Below the pieces are notes generated by a model. That model was not told the origin of the DNA, made no database searches, and saw only the letters and a list, made by a program, of their open reading frames with translations. DNA of 64,000 nucleotides from NCBI RefSeq assembly GCF_003205615.1, contig NZ_PYBV01000011.1, forward strand, positions 162,627-226,626, read 5' to 3'. Shown here in pieces: positions 1-7,563 of this stretch. The translations under genes and the position numbers were made by a program. The stretch's first letter is position 1. Every line of letters begins with the position of its first letter. This DNA comes from Micromonospora arborensis (GTDB lineage: Bacteria; Actinomycetota; Actinomycetes; Mycobacteriales; Micromonosporaceae).

Positions 1-19
1 GTGATCCGTGTCGGATCAC
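1..19 (-). terminator. Hairpin downstream of rplL
   Basis: Perfect 8-bp stem (gtgatccg / cggatcac) with a 3-base loop, 64 bases past the rplL stop. It could be a transcription-attenuating hairpin before the genes beyond the left edge (rpoB is usual there). No T-run is visible because the window starts here. Confidence 0.35.
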
Positions 20-82
20 CGCCCGCCGCTACGCGATCGTGTCCCGGCTCACGAGCCAGGTACGCGCAGGTGGAACGTCAGG

Positions 83-469
83 TCACTTGAGGGTGACCTT
101 GGCGCCCTCGCCCTCGAGCTTGGCCTTCGCCTTGTCGGCGGTCTCCTTGTTGACCTTCTCCAGGATGGCCTTCGGCGCGGCCTCAACCGCGTCCTTGGCC
201 TCCTTGAGGCCCAGGCCGGTCAGCTCACGCACGACCTTGATGACCTGGATCTTCTTGCCACCGTCGGCCTCGAGGATGACGTCGAACTCGTCCTTCTCCT
301 CCTCGACCGGAGCAGCGGTGCCGCCGCCGCCGCCACCCTGGGCGATGGCGACCGGAGCCGCGGCGGTGACCTCGAAGGTCGTCTCGAACTGCTTCACGAA
401 CTCAGAGAGCTCGATCAGCGTCATCTCCTTGAACGCGTCGAGCAGCTCGTCGGTGCTGAGCTTCGCCAT
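83..469 (-). CDS. rplL: 50S ribosomal protein L7/L12
   Basis: 128 residues, the normal length. L7/L12 dimers form the ribosomal stalk on L10 and recruit translational GTPases. The N-terminal dimerisation helices (about 1-35, opening [13 protein letters not shown]) are followed by an Ala/Gly/Glu-rich hinge (about 38-58, with a run of six Gly) and a C-terminal domain (about 60-128) containing the conserved [12 protein letters not shown] segment. The ATG start is the first codon of the conserved N-terminus. It lies 54 bases after rplJ on the same strand, the universal L10-L7/L12 order, so the two are surely cotranscribed. Confidence 0.98.
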   Translation of the reverse strand: MAKLSTDELLDAFKEMTLIELSEFVKQFETTFEVTAAAPVAIAQGGGGGGTAAPVEEEKDEFDVILEADGGKKIQVIKVVRELTGLGLKEAKDAVEAAPKAILEKVNKETADKAKAKLEGEGAKVTLK

Positions 470-523
470 GTCTGGCGTCCTTTCCTGTTTCTGTTAAGTA
501 AGAAATGGTGCGCCGTGGTGGCC

Positions 524-1069
524 TCAGGCCGCCTCGGCGCCCTCCTGCTCGCGCTTGTCCTGCAGGGCGGCCGCCAGACGGGCGGTCTTCGACAGCGGGG
601 CCTGGAACAGGGCCGCGGCCTTGCTCAGGTTGCCCTTCATCGCGCCGGCCAGCTTGGCCAGCAGCACCTCGCGGGACTCAAGGTCGGCGAGCTTCGTGAC
701 CTCGGCCGCGGAAATGGCCTTGCCCTCGAAGACACCGCCCTTGATGACGAGCTTCGGGTTGGCCGTCGCGAAGTCGCGAAGCCCCTTCGCCGCCTCGACG
801 ACGTCGCCCGAAACGAAAGTCAGCGCGGTAGGACCGGTGAACAGCTCATCGAGGCCGGTGATGCCCGCGTCCGTCGCAGCACGCTTCGCCAGCGTGTTCT
901 TCGCGACCGTGTAAGTGGTCTCGGCGCCGAGCGAGCGCCGAAGCTGGGTGAGCTGGGAAACCGTCAGACCGCGGTACTCGGTCAGCACGGTGGCGCCCGA
1001 GCTACGGAAGTTCTCGGTCAGCTCAGCGACGGCCGTGGCCTTGTCGGCCCGGATCGGCTTGTCCGCCAT
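524..1069 (-). CDS. rplJ: 50S ribosomal protein L10
   Basis: 181 residues. L10 anchors L7/L12 dimers to 23S rRNA and in many bacteria represses its own operon by binding the mRNA leader. The N-terminal rRNA-binding domain has the typical segments [18 protein letters not shown] and [12 protein letters not shown]; the Ala-rich C-terminal helix binds L7/L12. The ATG has a strong Shine-Dalgarno (GGAGG, 5-6 bases upstream). A terminator-like hairpin about 80 bases upstream suggests leader attenuation. In this genome an ABC transporter pair separates it from rplA. Confidence 0.98.
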   Translation of the reverse strand: MADKPIRADKATAVAELTENFRSSGATVLTEYRGLTVSQLTQLRRSLGAETTYTVAKNTLAKRAATDAGITGLDELFTGPTALTFVSGDVVEAAKGLRDFATANPKLVIKGGVFEGKAISAAEVTKLADLESREVLLAKLAGAMKGNLSKAAALFQAPLSKTARLAAALQDKREQEGAEAA

Positions 1070-1419
1070 GTCCCTCCTCTCTCGTTACTCGAGGCTGGTC
1101 CCCGTCACAGCCGAAGCCGGAACGGGGGCGGAGGCAGCAGGACAACGAAAAGCCCCGGCGCAGGGCGCACGGGGCGAGGGCCGGAAGCTCGTCACAGTCG
1201 GCGGACCATGCTCACTGCCGAATTACGCTTGCCGCCCTACGCGGGTCGCCCGTTGTCGCGGGGCCTTCGACCGTGCCGAAGCACAGTGACCAGCGGTCTC
1301 TGGGTGGTTCCTCAACCGTGAGAACACGGATGACGTTTGAAGACTACGCGACCCCACGACCTGCACCAAATCGCCCCCTGTGAGCCGCGCCACCGGTGGA
1401 CCGGCGCTCACGTCACCGG
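1070..1419 (-). promoter_or_regulatory. rplJ leader region (candidate L10 leader)
   Basis: 350 bases without a convincing gene between the ABC permease stop and rplJ. The position matches the autoregulatory L10 leader that binds L10-(L7/L12). The only structure I can defend is the terminator-like hairpin at 1148-1175, listed separately. The kink-turn of the leader family was not identified by eye, so the leader call rests mainly on position. The rplJ promoter should also lie here, since the upstream ABC genes end at 1420. Confidence 0.45.
1148..1175 (-). terminator. Intrinsic terminator/attenuator before rplJ
   Basis: On the minus strand GCCCCG and CGGGGC pair around a GC-rich loop that can pair further (GCGC/GCGC), followed directly by TTTT. 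This is the classic intrinsic-terminator layout. It sits 79 bases before the rplJ ATG and after the previous gene's stop by more than 240 bases, which fits premature termination in an L10 leader better than termination of the ABC operon. Confidence 0.6.
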
Positions 1420-2109
1420 TCAGCCCCGGGCCCGCCGCCGCCACAGGTAGCCACCGACGACCACGACGCTCCAGGCCAGCGCCCACACGGTCAGCCCCAG
1501 CAGGGTGAGCGCCGCAGCGTCGCCTCCCGTGGTGCGGGCGGTAGCCATGATCGGCGGCGCCAGCCAGGGAGCCACCGAGCCGCTCAGGCCGAGCACCACC
1601 GCGCCGACACCACCGAGGGCCAGCACCGCGACGCCGTACCCGGCACTGCCAACCGAGGCCCGGCTGGCCAACGCGCCAAGAGCAACCGCAGCGGGTACGG
1701 CGAGCAGATGCGCCCACAACCCCAGGGCGAGCCCGACCGGGATCGACCTGTCCCCCGGGTCGACCGGGCCGGAGATCCCGCCGACCAGCCACGGGAAGAG
1801 CAGCGCGACCGCCACCGTCACCAGCGCCGCCACCCCGGCGGCGAGGAGCCCGGCCAACCGCTCCCGGGCCGCACCGACCGCCACCTGCGCCAGCCGACGC
1901 TGCACGTCCGGCTCCACGTCCAGCAGGATCTTGGTTTGCCAGGCGAGCACCGGGAAGAGCACCACCGCCGAGACGCCGTACGCCTCCGCCGGCTGGGCCC
2001 GGCCGCCGCCGTACAGCGTGCCGAGCGTGATCAGGCCGGCGAGCAACGGTGCCACCGCCCGGCCGGTCCGCAGAAAACCGGCCAGCCGCATCCGCACCAA
2101 CGCGGTCAC
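1420..2109 (-). CDS. ABC transporter membrane protein
   Basis: 229 residues, GTG start, strongly hydrophobic with about six membrane segments (for example around residues 20-33, 43-58, 88-110, 128-148, 155-185 and 195-218). It begins inside the last codons of the upstream ABC ATPase (GTGA overlap), so the two are translationally coupled and form one transporter. Short permeases paired with an ATPase of this size are usually exporters or membrane-stress systems of the ABC-2 class; the substrate cannot be read from sequence. The charged soluble loop around residues 60-85 (KILLDVEPDVQRRLAQVA) resembles cytoplasmic loops of ABC-2 permeases. Confidence 0.75.
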   Translation of the reverse strand: MTALVRMRLAGFLRTGRAVAPLLAGLITLGTLYGGGRAQPAEAYGVSAVVLFPVLAWQTKILLDVEPDVQRRLAQVAVGAARERLAGLLAAGVAALVTVAVALLFPWLVGGISGPVDPGDRSIPVGLALGLWAHLLAVPAAVALGALASRASVGSAGYGVAVLALGGVGAVVLGLSGSVAPWLAPPIMATARTTGGDAAALTLLGLTVWALAWSVVVVGGYLWRRRARG

Positions 2110-2969
2110 CGGGCCTCCCCCGCTGCCGGCTCGACCACCACGTCGGCCCCCTCGACGCCGGCGGGCTGTTCGGGCGTCAGGTCACCAGCCGGCCGGACCG
2201 GTCCGGCGGCGGGGCGAGCCGGTGGTGTGCCGATGGAGGTGTCGGCGCGTACTCGAAGAATTTGGTGGCCCTCGGCGCGCAACCGGGCGACGGTGCCGGC
2301 GACGCGCGCGGCCGGCACCGCGACCTCGACCACCGCGATCGCCTCGTCCGCCGACGGCGCCTCTTCGGTCAGTGACCCGTCGGCCACCGACCAGCGGCGC
2401 GCGGCCGGCAGCCGGACCGTCTCCCCCCGGTGGTCGCTGACCAGGACGGCACCGTCGGCGGCGAGGACCTCGGCGATCAGCTCGGGGACCAGCTCGCGGG
2501 TGGCGGCGTCCAGCCCTTCCCACGGCTCGTCGAGCACCAGTAGGCCCGGCAGGCGCAGCATCGCCTGGGCGAGGCCCACCTTCTGCGCGGTGCCCTTGGA
2601 CAGCTCCGGCAGCCGGACCGAGCGGAAGGCGGCCAGCCCGAGCCGGTCGGTCCAGGAGGTCACCGCCTCGTCGACCGCCGCCCCCCGCAGCCCCGCCACC
2701 CGGGCCATCCCGGTCAGGTAGCGGGCCACCGTGAACGGTTGGTCGGCCGGGAAACGCTCCGGCACCCAGCCCACCCGCGCCGGCCGGTCGGTGACCCGAC
2801 CTCGGCCTGGGCGGAGGACCCCCGCGGCCACCTGGAGCAGGGTCGACTTGCCCACCCCGTTGCGGCCCAGGACGACCGCCACCTCGCCCGGACCGAGCCG
2901 CACGTCCACGCCGCGCAGCACCCACGGCCCCTGCCGGTGGTACCGCACCCAGACGTCTTCCAGCCGCAT
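2106..2969 (-). CDS. ABC transporter ATP-binding protein
   Basis: 287 residues. Walker A GRNGVGKST is at 35-43, a degenerate signature LSKGTAQ at 123-129 (in place of LSGGQ), Walker B LLVLDEP at 143-149, and a downstream D-loop GLD and H-loop SDH. A C-terminal extension of about 80 residues after the nucleotide-binding domain is Ala/Pro/Glu-rich. The ATG start at MRLEDVW is chosen because the ABC fold begins there; the frame stays open upstream but overlaps rplA. It lies 80 bases past the rplA terminator hairpin, so it probably has its own promoter. Partner: the overlapping permease at 1420-2109. Confidence 0.88.
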   Translation of the reverse strand: MRLEDVWVRYHRQGPWVLRGVDVRLGPGEVAVVLGRNGVGKSTLLQVAAGVLRPGRGRVTDRPARVGWVPERFPADQPFTVARYLTGMARVAGLRGAAVDEAVTSWTDRLGLAAFRSVRLPELSKGTAQKVGLAQAMLRLPGLLVLDEPWEGLDAATRELVPELIAEVLAADGAVLVSDHRGETVRLPAARRWSVADGSLTEEAPSADEAIAVVEVAVPAARVAGTVARLRAEGHQILRVRADTSIGTPPARPAAGPVRPAGDLTPEQPAGVEGADVVVEPAAGEAR

Positions 2970-2998
2970 GGCACGGAGCCTGCCACACCTCAGACGCG

Positions 2999-3032
2999 CC
3001 GGGGCGCCGCCACGATCGTGGCGGCGCCCCGG
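2999..3032 (-). terminator. Terminator hairpin after rplA
   Basis: Perfect 15-bp GC-rich inverted repeat around gatc, 18 bases after the rplA stop. No clear T-run follows, as is common in actinobacteria. It would separate the nusG-rplK-rplA transcript from the ABC transporter genes. Confidence 0.7.
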
Positions 3033-3049
3033 TGAAACGAACTGTCGAC

Positions 3050-3766
3050 TCAGGCCTCGGCGGAGTCTCCGGTGAGGTTCTTCACCAGGTTCGGGTCGAC
3101 CGGAACGCCCGGGCCCATGGTGCTGGTGAGGATGACCTTGCGGAGGTACTTGCCCTTGGCCGCAGACGGCTTGGCACGCAGCACCTCGTCGAGCACCGCC
3201 GCGTAGTTGTCCACCAGCTGGCTCTCCGTGAAGGACGCCTTGCCGATGATCAGGTGCAGGTTGGAGTGCTTGTCCACCCGGAAGGTGATCTTGCCGCCCT
3301 TGATGTCCTGCACCGCCTTGGTGACGTCCATGGTCACCGTGCCGGTCTTCGGGTTCGGCATGAGACCGCGCGGGCCCAGGATCCGCGCGATCCGGCCGAT
3401 CTTGGCCATCTGGTCCGGCGTGGCGATCGCCGCGTCGAAGTCGAGCCAACCACCCTGGATCCGGGCGACCAGCTCGTCGGTGCCCACCTCGTCCGCACCC
3501 GCGGCGGTGGCCTCTTCGGCCTTCGCACCACTGGCGAACACGATCACGCGGGCGGTCTTACCGGTGCCGTGCGGCAGGTTGACCGTGCCGCGGACCATCT
3601 GGTCCGCCTTGCGGGGGTCGACGCCGAGGCGCATGGCGACCTCGACCGTGGCGTCGAACTTGACGTTGGTGGTCTCCTTGGCCAGCTTCACGGCCTCGGC
3701 GGGGGTGTAGAGCTTGGACCGGTCGATGACGTCGGCGGCCTTGCGGTAGCTCTTGCTGCGCTGCAT
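3050..3766 (-). CDS. rplA: 50S ribosomal protein L1
   Basis: 238 residues, normal for L1, which forms the mobile L1 stalk at the ribosomal E site and acts as a translational repressor of the L11 operon in many bacteria. Conserved stretches are clear: [32 protein letters not shown], the near-invariant [14 protein letters not shown] and the C-terminal [10 protein letters not shown]. The ATG at [10 protein letters not shown] gives the standard N-terminus. It follows rplK by 68 bases plus an untranslated spacer on the same strand. Confidence 0.98.
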   Translation of the reverse strand: MQRSKSYRKAADVIDRSKLYTPAEAVKLAKETTNVKFDATVEVAMRLGVDPRKADQMVRGTVNLPHGTGKTARVIVFASGAKAEEATAAGADEVGTDELVARIQGGWLDFDAAIATPDQMAKIGRIARILGPRGLMPNPKTGTVTMDVTKAVQDIKGGKITFRVDKHSNLHLIIGKASFTESQLVDNYAAVLDEVLRAKPSAAKGKYLRKVILTSTMGPGVPVDPNLVKNLTGDSAEA

Positions 3767-3845
3767 TGCTGATTACTCCTGTGGTCTCTGGCGGGCCGCT
3801 CGGCGCGAGCCCTCCCACGGTCTGGATCGACGGCCTGGGCCGACG

Positions 3846-4277
3846 TCAGTCGTTGACGGTGATGCCCATCGAGCGGGCGGTGCCGGCGATGATCTTCTCG
3901 GCCTGGGCCAGGTCGTTGGCGTTGAGGTCGGCCATCTTCTTCTCGGCGATCTCACGCAGCTGGGCGCGGCTGACCGAGCCGACCTTCTCGGCCTGCGGAA
4001 CACCCGAACCCTTCTGCACACCAGCGGCCTTGATCAGCAGCCGGGCAGCGGGCGGGGTCTTCAGCACGAACGTGAAGGACCGGTCCTCGTACACGCTAAT
4101 CTCGGCGGGGACGATGTCGCCCCGCTGAGACTCGGTCTGCGAGTTGTAGGACTTGCAGAACTCCATGATGTTCACGCCGTGCTGGCCGAGCGCGGGGCCG
4201 ACCGGCGGCGCCGGCGTGGCCTGGCCCGCCGGCAGCTGAAGCGTGAACGTCTTGACGAGCTTCTTCTTCGGAGGCAT
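3846..4277 (-). CDS. rplK: 50S ribosomal protein L11
   Basis: 143 residues. L11 binds the GTPase-associated centre of 23S rRNA and is needed for RelA activation; it is also the thiostrepton-site protein. The start is the ATG of [11 protein letters not shown], which matches the family N-terminus even though the frame is open 29 codons further upstream. The Pro-rich hinge ([19 protein letters not shown]) and C-terminal rRNA-binding domain are intact. It lies 186 bases after nusG, with a hairpin between. Confidence 0.98.
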   Translation of the reverse strand: MPPKKKLVKTFTLQLPAGQATPAPPVGPALGQHGVNIMEFCKSYNSQTESQRGDIVPAEISVYEDRSFTFVLKTPPAARLLIKAAGVQKGSGVPQAEKVGSVSRAQLREIAEKKMADLNANDLAQAEKIIAGTARSMGITVND

Positions 4278-4428
4278 GTCACTTCCTGGGGCTTGGAGCT
4301 GGAAAATGCGGCTGTCGCCGCCCTCGGAGCGCGCACGGTCAGCGCGGTGCGACAGCGGCGACATTCAAGAGTAGCGCAGGCCGCAGCCCACTCGTCCGCC
4401 GAGGTCGAGCGGGAGGGCGTACGCCGAC

Positions 4429-4457
4429 GTCGGCGGCGGGCCAGGCCCGCCGCCGAC
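4429..4457 (-). terminator. Hairpin between nusG and rplK
   Basis: Perfect 13-bp inverted repeat (gtcggcggcgggc and complement) with a 3-base loop, starting 7 bases after the nusG stop. It is either a partial terminator that lowers rplK-rplA readthrough or an mRNA 3'-end stabiliser. No T-run is seen. Confidence 0.6.
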
Positions 4458-4463
4458 GACCAA

Positions 4464-5186
4464 TCAGATCTTGGCGACCTGGTTGAAGTTGAGCTCCACC
4501 GGCGTCTCGCGACCGAAGATCGACACCAGCACCTTGAGCTTCTGCTGGTCGGCGTTGATCTCGCTGATCGTGGCCGGCAGCGACGCGAAGGCACCGTCGG
4601 TGACGGTGACCGAGTCGCCCACCTCGAAGTCGAGGACCTTGATCTCCGGCTTCGACTTCTTCTGCTCGGTCTCGACGGCCGGCGCCAGCCACTTCAGCAC
4701 CTCGTCGAGGGAGAGCGGGGCGGGCCGGTCGGCTCGGTCGGTCGCACCGACGAAGCCGGTCACGCCCGGCGTGTTACGCACACACGAGTACGACTCGGCG
4801 GTCAGCTCCATCCGAACCAGGATGTAGCCCGGAAAGACCTTGGCCTGGATCTGCGAACGCTTACCGTTCTTGACCTCGACTTCTTCCCGGGTCGGAACCT
4901 CGACCTGGTAGATGAAGTCCTCCATGTCGAGGCTCGTGATCCGGGTCTCGAGGTTGGTCTTGACCTTGTTCTCGTAGCCGGCGTACGAATGCACCACATA
5001 CCAGTCACCCGGCGCGTAGCGCAGCTTCTGCCTCAGCTCCGCGACCGGGTCGTACTCCTCGTCCGGCGCGGGTTCGGTTACTGGGAACTCCGGCTCGCTG
5101 GCGGCCTCAACCGACTCGTCACCAGCCGCCGTCGCGACCGTGGACTGCTCGTCCACCGGTCCGGCGGTCTCGTCGTACTCAGGCAC
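4464..5186 (-). CDS. nusG: Transcription elongation/antitermination factor NusG
   Basis: 240 residues, GTG start. An acidic N-terminal extension of about 55 residues, typical of actinobacterial NusG, precedes the NGN domain (starting near [17 protein letters not shown], about 61-77). The C-terminal KOW domain is at about 185-240 ([19 protein letters not shown]). NusG binds RNA polymerase through NGN and Rho or S10 through KOW. The location directly after secE is universal; the spacing is 39 bases. Confidence 0.97.
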   Translation of the reverse strand: MPEYDETAGPVDEQSTVATAAGDESVEAASEPEFPVTEPAPDEEYDPVAELRQKLRYAPGDWYVVHSYAGYENKVKTNLETRITSLDMEDFIYQVEVPTREEVEVKNGKRSQIQAKVFPGYILVRMELTAESYSCVRNTPGVTGFVGATDRADRPAPLSLDEVLKWLAPAVETEQKKSKPEIKVLDFEVGDSVTVTDGAFASLPATISEINADQQKLKVLVSIFGRETPVELNFNQVAKI

Positions 5187-5225
5187 GCTCGCTCACTTCC
5201 GTCACTATCGGCTGGAGGCAGCCGG

Positions 5226-5618
5226 TCAGTCCGAGTTGCCGAAGACAAACAGCACGACCTTGGCGAAGCCGAGGTCCAGCAGGCCAACGATCGTCAGCAT
5301 CACCGCGACGAACGTCACCACCACGGCGGTGTAGGTCAGCAACTCCTTACGCGTCGGCCAGATGACCTTACGCAGTTCGGCTACGACCTCGCGGAAAAAC
5401 CGGGCGATGCGGCCGAACACGCCCACTCGACCGGTTTCCGACCGGGTGGTGGGCCGGCTGTCCGCCGACTCCGCCCGGGCACGAGACCGCGTGGCGGTGC
5501 CTCCCCGGGAGACCGGCTCGTCCGCGCTGGTGGCGTCGTCGTCGGCTACCTCGTCGACGACCTCGTCGTCCAGACGATCGTCGCCGGCGTCCTCGCCGCG
5601 CCGCTTGTTGTCGGCCAC
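5226..5618 (-). CDS. secE: Preprotein translocase subunit SecE
   Basis: 130 residues. The start is GTG (VADNKRRGED), chosen because GGAGG lies 5 bases upstream; the frame stays open further but without such a site. A long acidic, disordered N-terminus (about 1-70) precedes the conserved amphipathic helix RFFREVVAELRKVIWPTRKE and a single membrane helix (about 98-122). SecE clamps SecY in the inner-membrane translocon. The actinobacterial arrangement tRNA-Trp, secE, nusG is preserved. Confidence 0.95.
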   Translation of the reverse strand: MADNKRRGEDAGDDRLDDEVVDEVADDDATSADEPVSRGGTATRSRARAESADSRPTTRSETGRVGVFGRIARFFREVVAELRKVIWPTRKELLTYTAVVVTFVAVMLTIVGLLDLGFAKVVLFVFGNSD

Positions 5619-5831
5619 TTCGCCCTCCGTCGCGGAATCTCGGGTCGCACGCCGAGTGGCGTACGCGGCGCTGGTCACGCCGGCCGGACCCAACCGTCCC
5701 GCGACGGGCCGCGGCCGGTGGATCACCCGGAGGGCCCGATTGCCTCGGAACCACCCCGCCGATGCCACCACCACGGGCCGGACGCCGCCAAGCTGGCGGC
5801 GCGACCCACGGGAACGGTCAGGCCTGAGGCG

Positions 5832-5904
<73 letters not shown>

Positions 5905-6033
5905 GTGCGGCAACACTCGCCCCACGCGGTCACAGACGACCGAGCAGGGGTCACTTGCCCCACGGCGGACCAGTGTACGGGTACCCGCCCGACTTTCCCA
6001 ACCGGTCTCTCCGCCACGCGTGGCGGGCCTGCT

Positions 6034-6426
6034 TCAGCGTGTCGTCCGGATGGTCGCCCGGGCCTGCGAGAGCACCTTCTCGCCCAGGCAGGTGGCGGTC
6101 ACGTCGAGCCGGGTGAGGCCGTCCTCGGTCACCTCACGAACTCGCGCGGAGACCTCAATCTCGGTCCCCTGGTCATCGTCCGGGACCACCACCGGTCGGG
6201 TGAAACGAACGCCGTACTCGACCACCGCGTCCGGCGACCCGGCCCACTCGGTGATCGCCCGGCCGACCAGCGCCATGGTGAACATGCCGTGGGCGATCAC
6301 CCCGGGCAGGCCCACCTTGGTCGCGAACCTGTCGCTCCAGTGGATCGGGTTGAAGTCGCCCGAGGCGCCCGCGTAGCGGATCAGGTCCGCGCGGGTCACC
6401 CGGAACGTCTTGGCTGGCAACTCCAT
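6034..6426 (-). CDS. MaoC-type (3R)-hydroxyacyl dehydratase subunit, HadB-like
   Basis: 130 residues with a single hot-dog fold. The R-specific hydratase/dehydratase motif is present: YAGASGDFNPIHW, with catalytic Asp24 and His29, followed by GLPGVIAHGMFTMAL. In mycobacteria the HadA-HadB and HadB-HadC heterodimers dehydrate 3-hydroxyacyl-ACP in FAS-II at this same locus next to rpmG and secE. Here only one partner (6428-6874) is present, one base upstream. The ATG has GGAGG 6 bases upstream. The physiological acyl substrate in a non-mycolate actinomycete is not known from sequence. Confidence 0.88.
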   Translation of the reverse strand: MELPAKTFRVTRADLIRYAGASGDFNPIHWSDRFATKVGLPGVIAHGMFTMALVGRAITEWAGSPDAVVEYGVRFTRPVVVPDDDQGTEIEVSARVREVTEDGLTRLDVTATCLGEKVLSQARATIRTTR

Positions 6427-6427
6427 C

Positions 6428-6874
6428 TCAGGCCTCCCCGCGTACGACGATCTTGGACCAGACGGCGACCACCGGTTCCCCGCCGACGGTGGTGACGTCG
6501 GTGCGCGTGGTCAGGAAGCCGTGCCCGCCCCGGGTGCTGACGTCCTCGATGGTGTTGGTGCAGACCAGCTCGTCACCAGCGACCACGGGCCGGGTGTACG
6601 CGAACCGCTGGTCGCCGTGCACCACCCGGCTGTAGTCCATACCCAGGGCCGGGTCCTCGACGATCTGGTTGCTCGCGGCCATCGTGACGATCACCGGGAA
6701 GGTCGGTGGGGCCACCAGGTCGGGGTGGCCCAGCGCCTGTGCGGCCTCCACGTCGTGGTGGGCCGGGTCGGTGGCACCGATGGCGGTGGCGAACTCGCGG
6801 ATCTTTTCTCGGCCCACCTGATAGGGGGCGGTCGGCGGATAGGTCCGGCCGACGAAGGAAGGGTCCAGAGACAT
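6428..6874 (-). CDS. MaoC N-terminal-like dehydratase subunit, HadA/HadC-like
   Basis: 148 residues, hot-dog fold of the FAS1-like dehydratase (MaoC_dehydrat_N) family. The segment ATGATDPAHHD-like (residues about 32-41) replaces the catalytic Asp/His motif, so this is the structural, substrate-binding half of the dimer whose active half is the HadB-like protein one base downstream. PPTFPVIVTM and GDQRFAYTRPVVAGDEL are typical family blocks. The ATG lacks an obvious ribosome-binding site. The gene order rpmG, hadA-like, hadB-like, tRNA-Trp, secE is the actinobacterial norm. Confidence 0.85.
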   Translation of the reverse strand: MSLDPSFVGRTYPPTAPYQVGREKIREFATAIGATDPAHHDVEAAQALGHPDLVAPPTFPVIVTMAASNQIVEDPALGMDYSRVVHGDQRFAYTRPVVAGDELVCTNTIEDVSTRGGHGFLTTRTDVTTVGGEPVVAVWSKIVVRGEA

Positions 6875-6999
6875 GCCGCGAACCTACACGGAAAGCACAA
6901 TCGCCGACCTGATCGGCAGGCTGCGGCGTAACCGCGCCAAACCGTTCAGATCGGCGATTGCAAAGCTTCGACAGCGGCCGGCCCGAGGCCGGCCAACGG

Positions 7000-7167
7000 T
7001 CAGCGGGTCTCGCGGTGGACCGTGTGACGACCGTCGCGCGGGCAGAACTTCTTCAGCTCGATGCGATCGGGGTCGTTACGGCGGTTCTTGCGCGTGATGT
7101 AGTTGCGCTCCTTGCACTCCACACACGCCAAAGTGATCTTCGGCCGGACATCGGTAGCCTTCGCCAC
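7000..7167 (-). CDS. rpmG: 50S ribosomal protein L33
   Basis: 55 residues, GTG start: [22 protein letters not shown]... ending HRETR. Position and sequence are those of the actinobacterial main L33. Members with four cysteines bind zinc through two CxxC pairs. Here the first pair (CVEC) is intact, but the second site reads CPRDG, so the fourth cysteine is absent and zinc binding may be weakened or lost. It sits between the tRNA-Met/tRNA-Thr pair and the dehydratase genes. Confidence 0.95.
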   Translation of the reverse strand: MAKATDVRPKITLACVECKERNYITRKNRRNDPDRIELKKFCPRDGRHTVHRETR

Positions 7168-7300
7168 GGCGGAGTGCCTTCCTCGCTAACGGAAACAACT
7201 ACGACGCGCCAGCCTAGACGCTGACAGCGCGGACATGCAAAGTGGGCGCCGGAAGCGCCCATTTCCTACGACCACCGGCAACGAGCCCGGAAGACGAGAG

Positions 7301-7373
7301 TAGCGGTGGCCGGACTTGAACCGGCGACACAGCGATTATGAGCCGCTTGCTCTACCATCTGAGCTACACCGCT
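7301..7373 (-). tRNA. tRNA-Met (CAT anticodon), elongator type
   Basis: 73-base cloverleaf; acceptor AGCGGTG/CACCGCT with discriminator A; anticodon loop CTCATAA. It has a paired first acceptor base pair (A-T) and a TAGC after the acceptor, as in elongator tRNAs, not the unpaired C1 of initiators. It is 25 bases from tRNA-Thr and probably cotranscribed with it and rpmG. Confidence 0.95.
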
Positions 7374-7397
7374 GCGATGGGTCCAGCTGAACCCTCG

Positions 7398-7470
7398 AGC
7401 CCCCTTACGGAATCGAACCGTAGACCTTCTCCTTACCATGGAGACGCTCTGCCGACTGAGCTAAGGGGGC
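7398..7470 (-). tRNA. tRNA-Thr (GGT anticodon)
   Basis: 73-base cloverleaf; acceptor GCCCCCT/AGGGGGC, discriminator T; anticodon loop ATGGTAA reads ACC/ACU; T-loop TTCGATTC. CCA is not encoded. First gene of the tRNA-Thr, tRNA-Met, rpmG run. Confidence 0.95.
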
Positions 7471-7563
7471 CTGCGCGATCTCCCCGTGGGGCGCGCAGAA
7501 GTAAGAGTACACGGCCCGGCTCGACAGGTGAAATCGGATCCCCGGTGATCGTCTAAGCCCTGC

